Origin: Podaxis mareebaensis
Taxonomy: Eukaryota; Basidiomycota; Agaricomycetes; Agaricales; Agaricaceae
Assembly: GCA_018524725.1 (NCBI GenBank)
Contig: JAEUWP010000097.1
Location: 124,001 to 188,000 of the forward strand
Direction of reading: 5' to 3'
DNA: 64,000 nt
The position numbers and the translations under genes are program-made. Below are positions 10,046 to 23,248 of this stretch, one piece after another. The notes beneath the pieces are model-generated. The model saw only the letters and a program-made list of their open reading frames with translations. It was not told where the DNA came from and searched no databases. Position 1 is the stretch's first letter. Each line of letters begins with the position of its first letter.

Positions 10046-13000
10046 ACTTGTGCAAGTGAAAAACTTTATGTGGGATAAATCGGAACCAGTTTGGTCGTGA
10101 TATACCTGTTCACTATCTTTTACTATGTGTTTTGATTCGCATCTATCCATTTTTTCTGGAGTTCATCGTCAGACCCATTCTTGTACTATAGTGTCACCCT
10201 CGTTGTATGTTCTTTTCGACAGTTTGTGGCGCTTATGATCACATACAACTCTAGTCTTTAGCATTTTTCATTTGCCCTGCCATACCCCTTTAATAACAAG
10301 CTTTCTTATGTTGTCATCCGCTTAGTGACCAAGATGGAGGATGAGGTTGTACCTCCACTGGCCGTGTCCTCGGGCCCTGAAATGAATTAATTAAATTTAG
10401 GTCTTCAAGTCCTAGCCAAGCCCTACCCAAGACCTTCGCGTCTCGATGCCATCATAAGATAAACTTATCGAAGCGTCAATCCCACATCATAAATTTTGAG
10501 AACCCCCTGTCCACATGATTATTCCAGAGAAAGGAGGCTAGGAAGATGTGGAGCGGAGAGTCCTCGGAAAGGCCTTGATAACTTGTTCTAAATTTACAAC
10601 GATGGAATGTCACCCGAGAGTTTTGCGCTTTGTCAGGTTGATACTGTTCTTCCCAACCGTAATTCGAGGTTTCTATGTTCGGAGAACTCGCTGCGATTGG
10701 TGTTTTATGGAGCTAGAATCCAGGGGGCGGGCTTCGCGGTGTGGCGGCGCAGTTTCTTCGTGATCGTGGCGCATGCTGGAAGCACGTAATCCTCGCGGGT
10801 TGTCTCCTCCGAGCGTGGAGTCATTGTCATACAACCTCCTGTTTGTCTTCCGGTGGGTTCTTTGAACAATGGATGCACGCCGCCCACCACTTATTTCAGG
10901 AATACAAGGCCACAAGGATTCCTCGAGTTCGAGTGCCAGTTGATATATCGAGTTCAAGATCTATAGCAGATTGGAAGAATGGTCACGAGGGCGCTGATGA
11001 CGGGTGATTACATGAAAATTAGGAGGGGCTGACGAATCCGTGCGCTCGTAGGATCCGGACATGTTGTCAAGAGTTTATTGGAAATCTCCATATGACTACT
11101 TGAGTGGAGGTGCCAGGTCTGGAGGTGAGTCAAGGGGGATGATAGCTGATGGTAGGCGCTGGTGTGGGAGAGCGCGTGAATGATCGCCTTGGTTGAGCTT
11201 ATTTATTTTTGACTGCAAGCTATTATCCTTCCTCTGTGTCGGGCGATGTATTATGGTCAACGGAAGTCTCGGGTAAATGGGTGTGACTCTGGCTTCCCTT
11301 CGAGTTTCAACACGATAAAAAACGCCAGGATCTCATCCATCGGAACGAGAAAAGTACCGTTGTCTTAGTTCTCTCGTCAGCGTCATGTTGGAGGGACCAA
11401 GCTTGCACCTGACTTTCTCTGGATCTGTAATACGCCACGGAGTCTATTGGTTCTCCCGCCGGAACATATGGAAAATACATGGATCCTTCTCATTTTGGTG
11501 GTAAATGTCCCATGACGACTCTCGAAGCTTGGAGATTCCGTGTGGTTCGCCCGAGGTCCCAGGACTTTTAGGTGCGGACGTGTTTCACGCCGTTGTTGCC
11601 TTCTGTTCTCAATCCCTGGTAAATGGCAGCTTAGACACACCGTTCAGTCCTGAGGCCTGGATAGTCAGTCCCTAGTGCGACAACCACAAGGGCTGGGGGT
11701 CGGGGGCGGACGAGGCTATTACAGTCTTTTCAAGAAGAGGGGCAACTACTGTCAGAAGTATGGAACCTATTGTTCGTGTTCCCATAAATCTCCGAAAGTT
11801 TTTCTTCCACAGTCACGCTCCCTGTGTATTAGGGCCCTGATACCCTTTCGCTATATACGTCTAGGGATCATCAGAACGGAGCAGTGGCTGATGCATCATG
11901 AACTTATGAGACACGATAATTGAAAATGGTGGGACGATTGGATATGCTTGAAGCTTCTATGTCTCGGTTCTTTCCCCGCTTCTGCCGGAATGCGGTTGTG
12001 GTTCGGGCTTCCTATAGATCTTGATAGTTTTCCTCATCAAATCCCGTGTCCAGCGAGCGGAGACAGGGCCACGGTTCTAATTCTTTGATCACCGCTACTG
12101 AGCTTCGTTCTCCTCGCCATCTCCCAATTCTGCATTCGGGAGCCCACGAACTACGATGTTGCTTTCCACCCGAGAGAAAAACACAGTTACTGTATGCGGT
12201 TCTCCGCCTTCCGTAGAGCAAAGTTTCCCTGGTGAGATCATCAATTCCTCTCAATGATCTGGAATAAGGGTGAATTGGTCCGGCTTACCCTGGCTTATAT
12301 GCAAGTACACATATTCTGGACACTATCTACCATGATCTCGACTGTGATCTTAATGTTGCATCGAACTCCGGAGGACTGACACTCACAAAAGCGGGCGAAT
12401 AGTGCACCATGCCAAGTTGAATATATTCACAGTGGTGGGTCCTAGAGGACGAGACAACATGTTGAATGATGACGCCAACATGATGGCTAAGCGCGATGGG
12501 CTTAGAAGGGCTCAATGACATTTTTTTCCGTCATAAACTTCGTTTTTCGGGAGAATCTGGGACGGAGGGTCTTAAAGAATTTGTTGCTGAGAGAACGGTG
12601 AGCCTCTTCTACTATCTTCAGCTTGGGGGATGATGCAATTACGCATGCTCGGACTATAGATCGTGCACGTCTGGAGTCAGATTCCCTCAATATTGATTCT
12701 CATCGAAAGTGGTGAACCATTGTACTCCTAAAGGTGCTCGGAAGTTCCCATCTGTCGGAAAGACTTTACTGCAACAAGGTGTCACCCGCGATCCAAGCGA
12801 GCGCGCTTATTTTCGATGGTACCTGTCCGAGTGATATGATTTCTACGTCCTTACCTTCGCTAAGAAGCGATAAAGCCTATTTGAATGATTTGAAGTTGCA
12901 GATCTATTGTTAGGGAACAGAGTATGGCGTGACATACTCGCTCGGGTTTGGCATTTCCTCTTTGATATATTGGTTTGTACAAATTCCTTAGACACGATTT

Positions 13001-14634
13001 CACGATCTGAACTGCCATCAATTTAGTCAGATTTAAGTACCATCTAAGATAGATCATCTCGGGACACCAACCGAGTGCTAATCGATGTCAGCCTCCGCCT
13101 AGCCTTAGAAGAATGGCCAACAACGGTAATCAACTTTGGGGTGGGGCAAGTCCTGACGACCCGGCACTGCATCTCTGGAACCACAACAGCAATATTGTGC
13201 TTGGCTTGCGATGTTCTCGTCTCTACAGGAGGAACCATCCTCAGAAGAAAGAAAAGAAAGACAAGAGCTGCCGGAGAAGATAATGGCTGACCGTACGGTT
13301 TGATGATTGCGGCTTGTATCGTTGCTACATGAGATCGGGAGTGTCAAGTCGTGGGTATCGGCCGCTTATGTCGGGTGGGTCACGTTCTCAGGACGTCAAG
13401 ATATTGGTGGGTTTGCACATCAATGGTAGGGTCGGATCATTTCGACTCAATCCAGCCTTTATGGATGATTTATGGATGAATCGACTGAGATGACTCCGTA
13501 CTTGAGTTCTCATCCACTCATTTTCTCAACGCACCCCGTTCACGGACAACTCTTCCACTCTTTGAGAGTGTGTACCCGAATATACAAGCCGAACCACATG
13601 GGTCTATTTTTGTACGTCCAGCAAAGCAAGGCAGGTTATTTTTAGTCCTTCGTGGCCTCGACAGCGTTGGAAGACGCTAGATTCAAGTCGACCGTCTTGT
13701 TAAGTGGTGGATGCCGTGGAAGATGATAACGTTAGTCGGTTCTTGAGATAGTTAGGGTCGAAAAGCTCAGATTGAACGACGCGGACTAAGAATTATTGAC
13801 TATTCTCATGTTCCACGGTTTGTTGAGTTGCACTGGTGGGGTACCACTACTACTGTAGCTCTAGCCTCTAGCCTCACAAACTGAACACGCTATGATTGCG
13901 TCGACGCGTTAATGATGCATTGATGACTGAGCGACACTAGCCAGGTGATGTCCGAAAATTCTTGGCGGTAGTTTGGAGGTGGCAGGAGGCTCTGGTGATT
14001 TCGAAACTTCGGGACCTCTGGACTAGAGTGATCGTCCTTGGGATTGGATAGCATGCTGTGGCGAAATGTACGGAGAACGTGTACTCTCTGCGCAACATAA
14101 AGGTCGTAGAGGGCCGAGGTGCAGAACATTAAAGAAGCCAAGAATTTCGGAAGAATTCACAAGCTCGAGCCAAGCTCTTTGGTTCTAGGTCTGGCCCTTC
14201 AGCATGTGCACGCCTCATGGCATATTGTTGCCTGTTGAGAGGGTCAAGTACGAATAAGTCTGGAGGTACCAGACCTCGTTGCCCTGCCATTCAAGTTGCA
14301 GAAGATATATTCAGGATAAATTAGGAAGACATGAAGATATACGACTTGCATCGGAGCATTTTTCAAGCCTTCCCGTGTTTACAAGGCAATAGGGGAGGCT
14401 AAGATAAGAATACAAGCACAATGGATCGTCTTAGTGGGAGCTAAGACTGCAGAGTCTAGCAGAGCCCAGCCCACGACTCAACGGCAATTGACCGGCATAG
14501 TCAGCGGTGTCAGGGGTCCCGAGGAGGATTTTTATATTGAGGTTCCTTGTTCTCTCGTCATTACCTTCCTCTCACCACCTCTCCCCTCCTTACCTCCTTT
14601 CTCTCCCTTTCTTCTCGTCGCAAGGCCCGGCGGC
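10046..14634. other. 4.6-kb stretch without a recognisable gene
   Basis: Only short open frames (up to 94 aa) occur, many overlapping on opposite strands around 10548-11007 and 13044-13347. No domain, tRNA, tandem repeat or terminal repeat was seen. The final 130 bp are CT-rich and serve as leader of the next gene. A decayed element or non-coding transcript cannot be excluded. Confidence 0.35.
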
Positions 14635-17177
14635 ATGCTGCGCCATTCACTCTCTTTTATTGTACTCTGGCTCGTGTCCACCGCAACACATGCCGTTGCG
14701 CAAAAGGCCGGGTCGTTTGCCGACGGCGGAGACACGCTTGTGAGCGCGATGATGGTAGGTTCACTTCGCGTCAAATAGAAATAATGGCCTTCTTTCGAAC
14801 CTTCATCGGCTGTAGATGTTTGTCGGAAATGAAGAAAAGGTGTATATAATGGATAAGGCGGAAGGAAATGCTGCACAGGTGAAGGGGCATCCTGCTTGGG
14901 GATCCGTTTGGTAGGTCGTCTGAACTCTGGCATGCTTTGAGGGATTCACAATTTTCAGGGACTTGAACACGCACAAGGTGGAGGTGATGGACATAAAGAC
15001 AAATATATTCTGTTCGTCTGGGATGCATCTGCCCAACGGGTCTTTCATTGCTTTGGGTGGAAATGGGGCTGTAGGCCGTGGCGGTAATATCGGCTCGCAG
15101 TTCAATCCGAGTATTGGTGCAGCGGATTGGGACTCGGAATACCAGGATTTCGATGGTGGCAAAGCTATTCGCGTGCTCAATCCGTGCACGTCTGCGGGTA
15201 ACATGAATTCGGTCGAGTGTCAATGGTTTGACGAACCGACGCTTCTCTCGATGCGGAAGAGGCGATGGTACTCAACCGCGGAGGCACTGGATGACGGGCA
15301 TGTGATCATTATTGGTGGTTTCGCGAACGGAGGTTATGTCAACCGCAATTATCCCAACGTGGATCCGGAGTTTGAGGGAGGCGCTGCTGAATGCACATAT
15401 GAGTTCTATCCTCCAAGGAACGAGGATCCGAAGCCTTTCCGTTTTTTGGTTCAGACGTCCGGCTTGAACGCCTATGCGCATACTTTCCTCATGCCCTCAG
15501 GGAGGCTGTTCGTTCAAGCGAACGTGTCGACAGGTACGCTTTCGTTATGTTTGGCAGTGGTTGGAGTGTTAATATTGAACAGTTCTTTGGGATTATAACG
15601 CCAACGTTGAGACCCCCCTTCCACCCATGCCTCATGGCGTTGTTCGCGTGTATCCTGCCTCGGGTGCCGTAGCCATGCTTCCGCTCACTCCCGACAATGA
15701 CTACAACCCCACCATCCTCTTTTGTGGGGGCAGTGACATGCCTGAATACGCATATGGCAACTACTCCTTCCCATTCATCAATACCTGGGAGTACCCTGCC
15801 TCAAAGGACTGCCAACGCATAACCCCGGAACCCAAAGACGGATCTCCCCCTGCTTACGAACAGGATGACGACATGTTGGAAGGACGTACCATGGGCCAAT
15901 TCATTGTGCTCCCTGATCTCAAACTTCTCGTTGTCAACGGTGGTTTGAATGGGACAGCTGGCTATGCTCAGGCCACTGGACAGACACCTTCCTACGACCT
16001 CATGCCATATGGTGAATCCTTGGCATCTGGACCTGTCGGCAGACCCGCGATTTATGATCCCAAGGCGCCGAAAGGCAAACGCTGGTCAAATGCTGGTCTG
16101 GACACTTCCAATATTGCTCGCTTGTATCACTCGTCTGCCATGATTCTCCCTGACGCTTCCGTTCTTATTGCGGGTTCAAACCCTAATGTCGATGTCAACC
16201 TCACTACAATCTACCCGACCACTTATAAGGCCGAGATCTTCTATCCTCCTTATTTTTCGGCTAAGACTCGTCCTAAGCCTACGGGCATGCCCAAGACACT
16301 TTCCTATGGTGGCGACTCCTTCGATCTCACCATTCCTCCCGACTCCTACTCTGGTTCGAGTAATGAAGCAGCGGAGAGTGCAATGGTCACCCTCATCCGT
16401 GGCGGATTCACGACGCACGCTATGAACATGGGTCAACGTGCCATGCAGCTCAAGAATACGTTTACTGTCAAACAAGATGGCACCATCATTCTTCACGTTG
16501 CACAACCACCTCCCAACCCGTTCATTTTCCAACCCGGCCCTGCATATCTCTATACTGTTATCAATGGTGTCCCGTCAAACGGTTCCTACGTGATCGTTGG
16601 TAATGGACAACTCGGCAAGCAGCCCACCGCGGCGGCTAGCACGCTCCCGGATAGTGTACGTGTGGACAGTGCCAGGGGTTCTGCTTCGGGCAATTCAGCT
16701 GGGGGAAACGGTCCGGGTGACTTGAGCAATGGAGCATCTTCAAGTATGGGGATGATCATTGGCGGAGTGATAGGTGCCATTGTGGTGATCGGGTTACTTG
16801 GTGCGTTCATTGGTGTTTTCCTTGCCCGACGAAGACGTGCGCGACAAAAGCCCACTTCTAACTCTGCCTATGCCATGAGCACTGCTGCGAAATTCACGGC
16901 TGGTGGTACGGCTGGTGGAGGGGTTGTGGCCGCTACTGGGTTTGGGGGTCCTGGAGTGCGAAGTTCTGACTCGAGTGCCTTCTTGCCGTTGAAACAGGAT
17001 AACTCGAGTCAGGCGTGGAACGGGAGTAGTGTGAGTTTGAGCTATGATGGGAGGGCGTCGTCGACGTTTAGGGATTCGGAGGATACGTATAATCCGTATG
17101 CCGCAACACCACGGAGCCCGAGCAGTCAACCGATGATGCGAGCAGAGACCCCGACGAGTCTCAGTTATCGGTATTGA
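14635..17177 (+). CDS. Membrane-anchored glyoxal oxidase-type copper radical oxidase, copy 1
   Basis: Exons 14635-14754, 14816-14910, 14959-15533 and 15583-17177 join in frame to 794 aa. After a signal peptide (MLRHSLSFIVLWLVSTATHAVA) comes a glyoxal oxidase N-terminal/kelch propeller and a DUF1929 domain. Catalytic residues by comparison with glyoxal oxidase are Cys90 (IFCSSGMHLPNG) and Tyr176 (RRWYSTA), which form the Cys-Tyr cofactor, plus Tyr445-His446 (ARLYHSSA) and His542 (FTTHAMNMGQ) as copper ligands. A single helix near 650-678 (GMIIGGVIGAIVVIGLLGAF) is followed by RRRRAR and a Ser/Tyr-rich cytosolic tail, so it is a type I surface enzyme. Such enzymes oxidise aldehydes or alcohols and make H2O2 outside the cell. 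It forms a tandem pair with the next gene. Confidence 0.92.
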
Positions 17178-18402
17178 ATGATTAGGTGTTATATTGGTTG
17201 TTTCGAGGGATGGACTCGCTTGTGGTGCTGTGGTGATTTTCTCTTTTCTCTTGCGTTACTACTGGCTGCTTGTAGATCTTCACAACGGACCTCGCACTCA
17301 TTCTAGACTTCTGCTGCATGCTCCTTTTCACTTATTCACTACAAATTTGACCATCGCATTTCGTCATTTTGTCGCGTACAGTCATTCTGCCTTCGTACCT
17401 GCATTTTTTTTTCATGTCTTTTCGCATCCCGCATGTTACCTTATTTGCCCCCACCGAGAGTGGTATGCCGATGGACGGACTTTTGACATGGACTACCCAC
17501 ACTCATTTACGTAGCACATTCGCTTTTCTTGGGACTCACACGCTCTCTATCGTTTGGAGTACATAAGATGTAGAACATATTGGCTTCTGACATCGCCTTG
17601 TCATGATTGACGTCTATTGGAGGACAAAAGGGCGGCTATTAAATGTTGTTTGGAGCCGGGGTTGGTGTCAAACACGTTAATGAGGTGGATACCCTCGGCC
17701 CCAAGTTCTCGCGGTTCTACGCTAAGCAATACAATTCGCCTACATCGGATCTGATGTAGTGCGACGTTTAGTTCTGAGCCCAGTTAGCCGCAAGCCTAGC
17801 AGAAGCTCGCCGAATGTTTTTTTCGAAGTACGGCCAGACTTGGCCGCTTATGAAATCATTGAGGAACGGCCTGGAACGGCACACGGCAGGCTTCTCAGGG
17901 CTGGGCGAGACTCAGCATTCAATATTCAAATATGATGTTCAGGTTCATGTGCATGGATGTCCAATGTCCGAGGAGTCTTTGTTGGATTTTTTCTTGTTGC
18001 TACCGCAGAGTTTGTCACGTCTGGCAGGGCGGTGATGAATTGGATCAACACCCAGACACAAAAGGGGCCAGTGTGGTCCGGATAAAGTGACTAAACAAAA
18101 CTAAACTCATCGTTGCCCATTTTGAGGCGCGTGGGATGCCCCTTGCACATTCCCACCTGATCGTCTCCATCAATTCCCTTCCTACCTCCCATCACCTACA
18201 CGCTTGTTTCTCTCTTTCCCTCTCCCTTCCCCCCTCCCCCTCCCCATCACTTCGCCTCTCTCTCGTTTGGAGCCCAAAACCTCTTGCTCCTTCAGTAAAT
18301 TACTTCATTCCAAACAAAGCATATATCGGGGATTGCCGAACTCCTTTCGAACCCGTTAGGCCCACTTGTGGTTCTTGCCTTACGCCATCTCCGTTACTGT
18401 AA
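17178..18402. other. Spacer between the two oxidase genes, with CT-rich promoter tract
   Basis: This holds the 3' flank of copy 1 and the promoter of copy 2. A strong pyrimidine run (about 18205-18265) lies 140-200 bp before the second ATG. No gene was seen. Confidence 0.5.
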
Positions 18403-20993
18403 ATGCCCGGCTTATCGCAGTCCCTTATGGCCTTGCGCCTGGCTCTAGCCCTGAGCTGGGCGGTTTCCCCTTCACTATCGGCAACCGCGGGCTCGTTTGC
18501 AGATGGAGGGGATACGCAAGTTAGTGCGATGATGGTGCGTTGTTGTTCTTCGGAACCCATATTCCTATGTAGTGACTTGAAATATGCTCACACAAATGAT
18601 CCATTGTAGATGTTCGTTGGAAATGAAGAAAAGGTGTACATTCTAGATAAGGCAGAAGGGAATGCTGCGACAATAAAAGGGCATCCTGCATGGGGCTCAG
18701 TATGGTATGTGGCTTGCCTTGATACTTGTGCGCAAATGCTCACGCGAAACTTTTGTTGCTCGGGTTAGGGATATCAACACTCATCAAGTTGACTTGATGG
18801 ACGTAAGGAGTAATGTGTTCTGTTCATCCGGGATGCACCTGCCCAACGGCTCTTGGGTAACTTTTGGCGGAAATAGCGCTGTTGGTCGGGGTGGGAATAC
18901 GCTACACAACCCTGACGGTTCACCAGTCGACTGGGATCCTGTGTACCAGGATTTCGATGGAGCCAAGGCTATCCGTGTCCTCAATCCTTGCACATCTGCA
19001 GACAACTTCAACGCTCCTGAGTGTCAGTGGTTCGACGATGCCACAGTTCTGAGCATGCAAAGGCGAAGATGGTACTCCGCTGCTGAGGCGCTGCAGGATG
19101 GAAATGTTATTATCATTGGTGGATTCGTGAATGGAGGTTACGTGAACAGGAATTATCCTAATACTGATCCAGAATTCGAAGGTGGTGCGGCGGACTGTAC
19201 CTACGAGTTCTACCCGCCACGACCGGAGCCAGCGAGGACGTTCAATTTCCTGATCAAGACATCCGGATTGAATTCGTATGCGCATACATTCTTGATGCCA
19301 TCTGGAAAATTGTTCGTGCAGGCAAATTTGTCTTCTGGTGAGTAACAAGTTTGCTTCCCATATATGCTCTGGTACTGATGCGGGGCTAGTGCTATGGGAC
19401 TATAATGCCAACGTCGAGACTCCCTTGCCAGATATGCCTAACGGTGTTGTTCGTGTATACCCCGCGTCTGGCGCAACCGCTATGCTTCCGTTAACACCTG
19501 CCAATAACTATACCCCCACCATTCTCTTCTGCGGAGGTTCCGATATGCCGGAGGATGCATACGGTAACTACGCTTTCCCCGCTATCAATACCTGGGAATA
19601 CCCTGCTTCGAAGGACTGCCAACGAATCACTCCCGAGCCTCAGGATGGTTCCCAACCAACTTATGTCCAGGATGACGACATGCTCGAAGGCCGCACGATG
19701 GGTCAGTTCATCATTCTGCCTGATGGCAAGCTCCTTGTTGTCAATGGCGGTACGAATGGAACTGCTGGATACTCGCAACAAACCGGCCAGACACCGTCAT
19801 ATGACCTCATGCCATTCGGAGAGTCGTTGGCTTCTGGCCCAGTTGGCACACCTGCGATCTATGATCCCGACGCCGCTCCAGGGTCCCGATGGTCCAACGA
19901 GGGGTTTAGTACATCAAATATTCCTCGCTTGTACCACTCTTCCGCTATGTTACTTCCTGATGCGTCGGTGTTGATTGCTGGCTCCAACCCCAACGTCGAT
20001 GTCAACACTTCGACCATCTTCCCTACGACTTACAAGGCCGAGATCTTCTACCCACCATACTTCTCCGCTCCCAACCGTCCCAAGCCCTCTGGTGTTCCCA
20101 AGACAATCTCGTATGGAGGCAACGCTTTCGATATCACCGTTTCCGCCGATTCTTACTCCGGCGAGGCGAATGATGCAGCAGACAAGACGAAGGTTGTCAT
20201 CATACGTGGTGGGTTCACAACCCATGCCATGAATATGGGGCAACGATACCTCCAACTCAACAATACCTATACTGTCAACAATGACGGTACTATCACTCTC
20301 CATGTTGCACAAGCTCCCCCGAATCCATTCATCTTCCAACCCGGACCTGCATTCCTTTTCGTGGTGATCAACGGCGTACCTAGCAATGGCACATACGTTA
20401 TTGTGGGCAATGGTCAGATTGGTGATCAGCCTCTTCAACCTGCGAGCTCGCTCCCTGATAGTGTCCGTCGGGATAATGTGCAAGGCGGTGCTGGAGGTGC
20501 TGGAAACTCTGGGAAGGACACCACTACAGATGCGGAAGGAGGCTCTAAGACGTCTACAGGAGCCATTGTCGGTGGTGTCGTTGGCGCTATTGCTGTGTTG
20601 GGACTCATTGCAGCGGCCGCGATCTTTTTCCTCCGCAAGCGACGAAACGGTCCTCCGGGACGCGGCACTTATACACGAGACATCCCCTTCCCCTCGAGCA
20701 CCGGGTCTTCGTACCCCATCGGCGCCGGGGCATCTACTGCTGCCTTGGATCCGCAAAGGGGACATATGGCAGCTCCTTCGGATTCGAGTTCGTTTATCCC
20801 GTTGAACCATGAAAATCAGAGCCATGCGTGGAACGCGAGTACAGCGAGCTTCGGCGATCCTGCGGCAATGGCGCCGTACACGGATAACCCCAGGCCTAGC
20901 ACGGGAGGTGGGAGTGGATATGGTGGGCATCATCAAATGCAAGAGGTGACATATGACCCATATGCGAGGTATCCGCAGGGAAGTAGGTTTTAG
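18403..20993 (+). CDS. Membrane-anchored glyoxal oxidase-type copper radical oxidase, copy 2
   Basis: Exons 18403-18534, 18610-18704, 18769-19337 and 19390-20993 join in frame to 799 aa, with the same intron positions and phases as copy 1, which shows tandem duplication. A signal peptide precedes SFADGGDTQVSAMM. The catalytic elements are all present: FCSSGMHLPNG, RRWYSAAEAL, PRLYHSSAML and GGFTTHAMNMGQRY. The C-terminus has a Gly/Ser linker, a helix (GAIVGGVVGAIAVLGLIAAA), RKRR, and a tail sharing 'SDSSSFIPLNHENQSHAWN' with copy 1 (there SAFLPLKQDNSSQAWN). That tail motif is conserved more than the rest of the tail. The reaction is expected to be extracellular aldehyde/alcohol oxidation yielding H2O2; the true substrate is not readable from sequence. 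Confidence 0.92.
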
Positions 20994-23248
20994 GTTGATG
21001 TGAGATGAGCGATCATGGACTCTGATTTTAGTGTCATGTGGGTGTGGATGCCGTGGATGCTGTGGATGTTGTTTCTTGATGCATACTGTCCCTGCGTGTT
21101 GGATGATATACCATAGTCTGTAACGTGTCGTTTTAATCATTCTCACAGCAGTGTTGTGGATTTTATGTGCACTGATTCATGCATGGACCTTGACAGACTA
21201 GCAGTAGTAGCTAGTTTCTTTTTATATAAAATATCACCGCTCGTTTTTGTCTCCCGTTTTGTAGATAATCCTCTCGTTCGGGACTTGACCATTGCCATTT
21301 ATACATTTCCTCTGGACAGGCAAAGACTGCGAGTGATTAGGGGCTATGTTCGGTGATCGCTTTAAGTTGACAGATGGTAAATAAATGCGCAACTAGTCGG
21401 ACTGGAGTGGTGGCGGTGGTGGTTAAACTCTATCCCTATACCGCTACAAGCAAACCCCCTGCTAAGACGCGGTGAGCGTGTACTGAGCTGAATAAAGTAT
21501 CTATGCCGTTTGGCAGGGTGGTATCTGCGCGTAATCTAGGGTCTAAGGTGATGTGTGGTGTCCGATAGAAGATATAAGTCGGACGGCATGGTAAAGTAGT
21601 GCCCTCTGGGAAGAAGGTTTAATACAGCGGCTACAGGCAAGTCTTTCAACCTCGATAGATAACGAGATCCGGTACTGTAGACCTCACTCCTCTGGCCACC
21701 ACAAGTCCCGCGGCAGTGGGGTATATCTCCCGAAGAACCGCCAGGTCCTGAAGATATCCTTATACCGGAATGGTCCCTGTTATGTTGGGAAGTTACCCCG
21801 CCTTCAAAATTAGAGAATGTATCATGTGGGCTAAAGATGGTAATAGCTCGGGAACCTCAGGACACCATGTCCGAGGCGCTTTCCAAGTAGATAGGAGTAG
21901 GGAGACCTTCCCGCATCATACTATTGGTCATTGGAACCAATGAAATCTAGACCCCCAACTCCAAACTTACTACTTCCCCGTATTTAGCTTTTTGGGTATC
22001 GTGTAGCCTAAACTACGCTTCACCTTGTGCTCCAATAACTGTCAACATGACACATGTATGATTGCATTGTTTGATCTCTATGACATATGAGCACTGTGTC
22101 GTCACACTATGAGATATAGTCCCCACCGGTGGAATTGGTAATGTTAGAGGCCAAGTGAACGGGCTTTTTAACCCCGTCATTACTGACGCTCACTATATGC
22201 GTGTAGTATGTAAACTTTGCAACCTTCTCAACCGAAGATGATCTGTTCTGGTCGAGGAAGGGAGGTTTGCCAAGGCTAGTCTTTTTACCGCAAGCAAAGG
22301 TAGCCACGACATTCAGGAGTATGATGTATCTGACACAACAGAACAAGAGGAAGGTGCCTGGGGTCCGTTCGGTCGTTCGATCCGAGAATCGTATTTTGTT
22401 TTTGTCGCGGCGGCCTGGGTAAGGGTCGTGGGGACGCCCGACCTTATCGTAATGGACAGCCAATGCGTGTATACAATGGCCTCTGGGGGTAGTACTTTCC
22501 CAGATATATACGATTGAGGGGCGGTATGAGGTGGTGGAGGCAATAAGGCGCGGCCGCAGTCAAGCGGACAACCAAGTCATGATATCCTGCGATTTTTTTC
22601 GGCCAAGGCTCGAGGGTTAGCTCCAGATAAATCCAGGCATGGGTTAAAATGCCTGAGTTCACAGTAATTGTATTTGCAGCAGTGGGCTGGAAGCTTCCCA
22701 TATGAAAGGACGAAGAATGAAATACGTGTTCCTTGTCCCTGTGATTGAACTAGCCCGGGTGAGCCCAAAGTAGCGCAGAACTTGTGATCTTGGACAGCAA
22801 GGGCCCAATTTTATTTTTTTGCAGTGAGGCAGAGTCCCGAGGCAAGGCAGCCAAGTTGATGAAATCAAAGGGAAGCCGCATACATATTGGGGAGCAGAAC
22901 TCATGCAAATTTTGGGGGTCTCCATTTCGCGAGTTCCACGTTGAAATGTGTGCTACTATGGGAGGTTCTCGGAGTCATCAAACCCTCGAGTTAAGTTCGC
23001 CAAGCTGGTTATCTTTGGACCTTTCCTCCCATGGGACCTTAATCTTCTTGGCTGGAACCGCCTGGCGTTCCATGGTCTCGCCGGCCAGACGGGTAGCTAA
23101 TTTGAGCGGGCAGAAGAAGGGGACGATGCAAAAAGTGAGCAAGATACTCGGATGGTTTAGATAATGCATGACGTCAGGACCATGTCTCAAGAGCTACTTA
23201 TACACACACACTGATACCGACCTCAGACACCGCAGACATCGATGCTCT
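20994..23248. other. 2.2-kb intergenic stretch, nothing recognised
   Basis: Overlapping short minus-strand frames lie between 22107 and 22925. No domain, tRNA or terminal repeat was found. The last 80 bp form the leader of the LanC-like gene. Confidence 0.35.

Noticed and set aside
19950..21146. 398-aa minus-strand open frame
   Set aside because: It is the antisense of the second glyoxal oxidase exon, whose plus-strand reading has all catalytic motifs.
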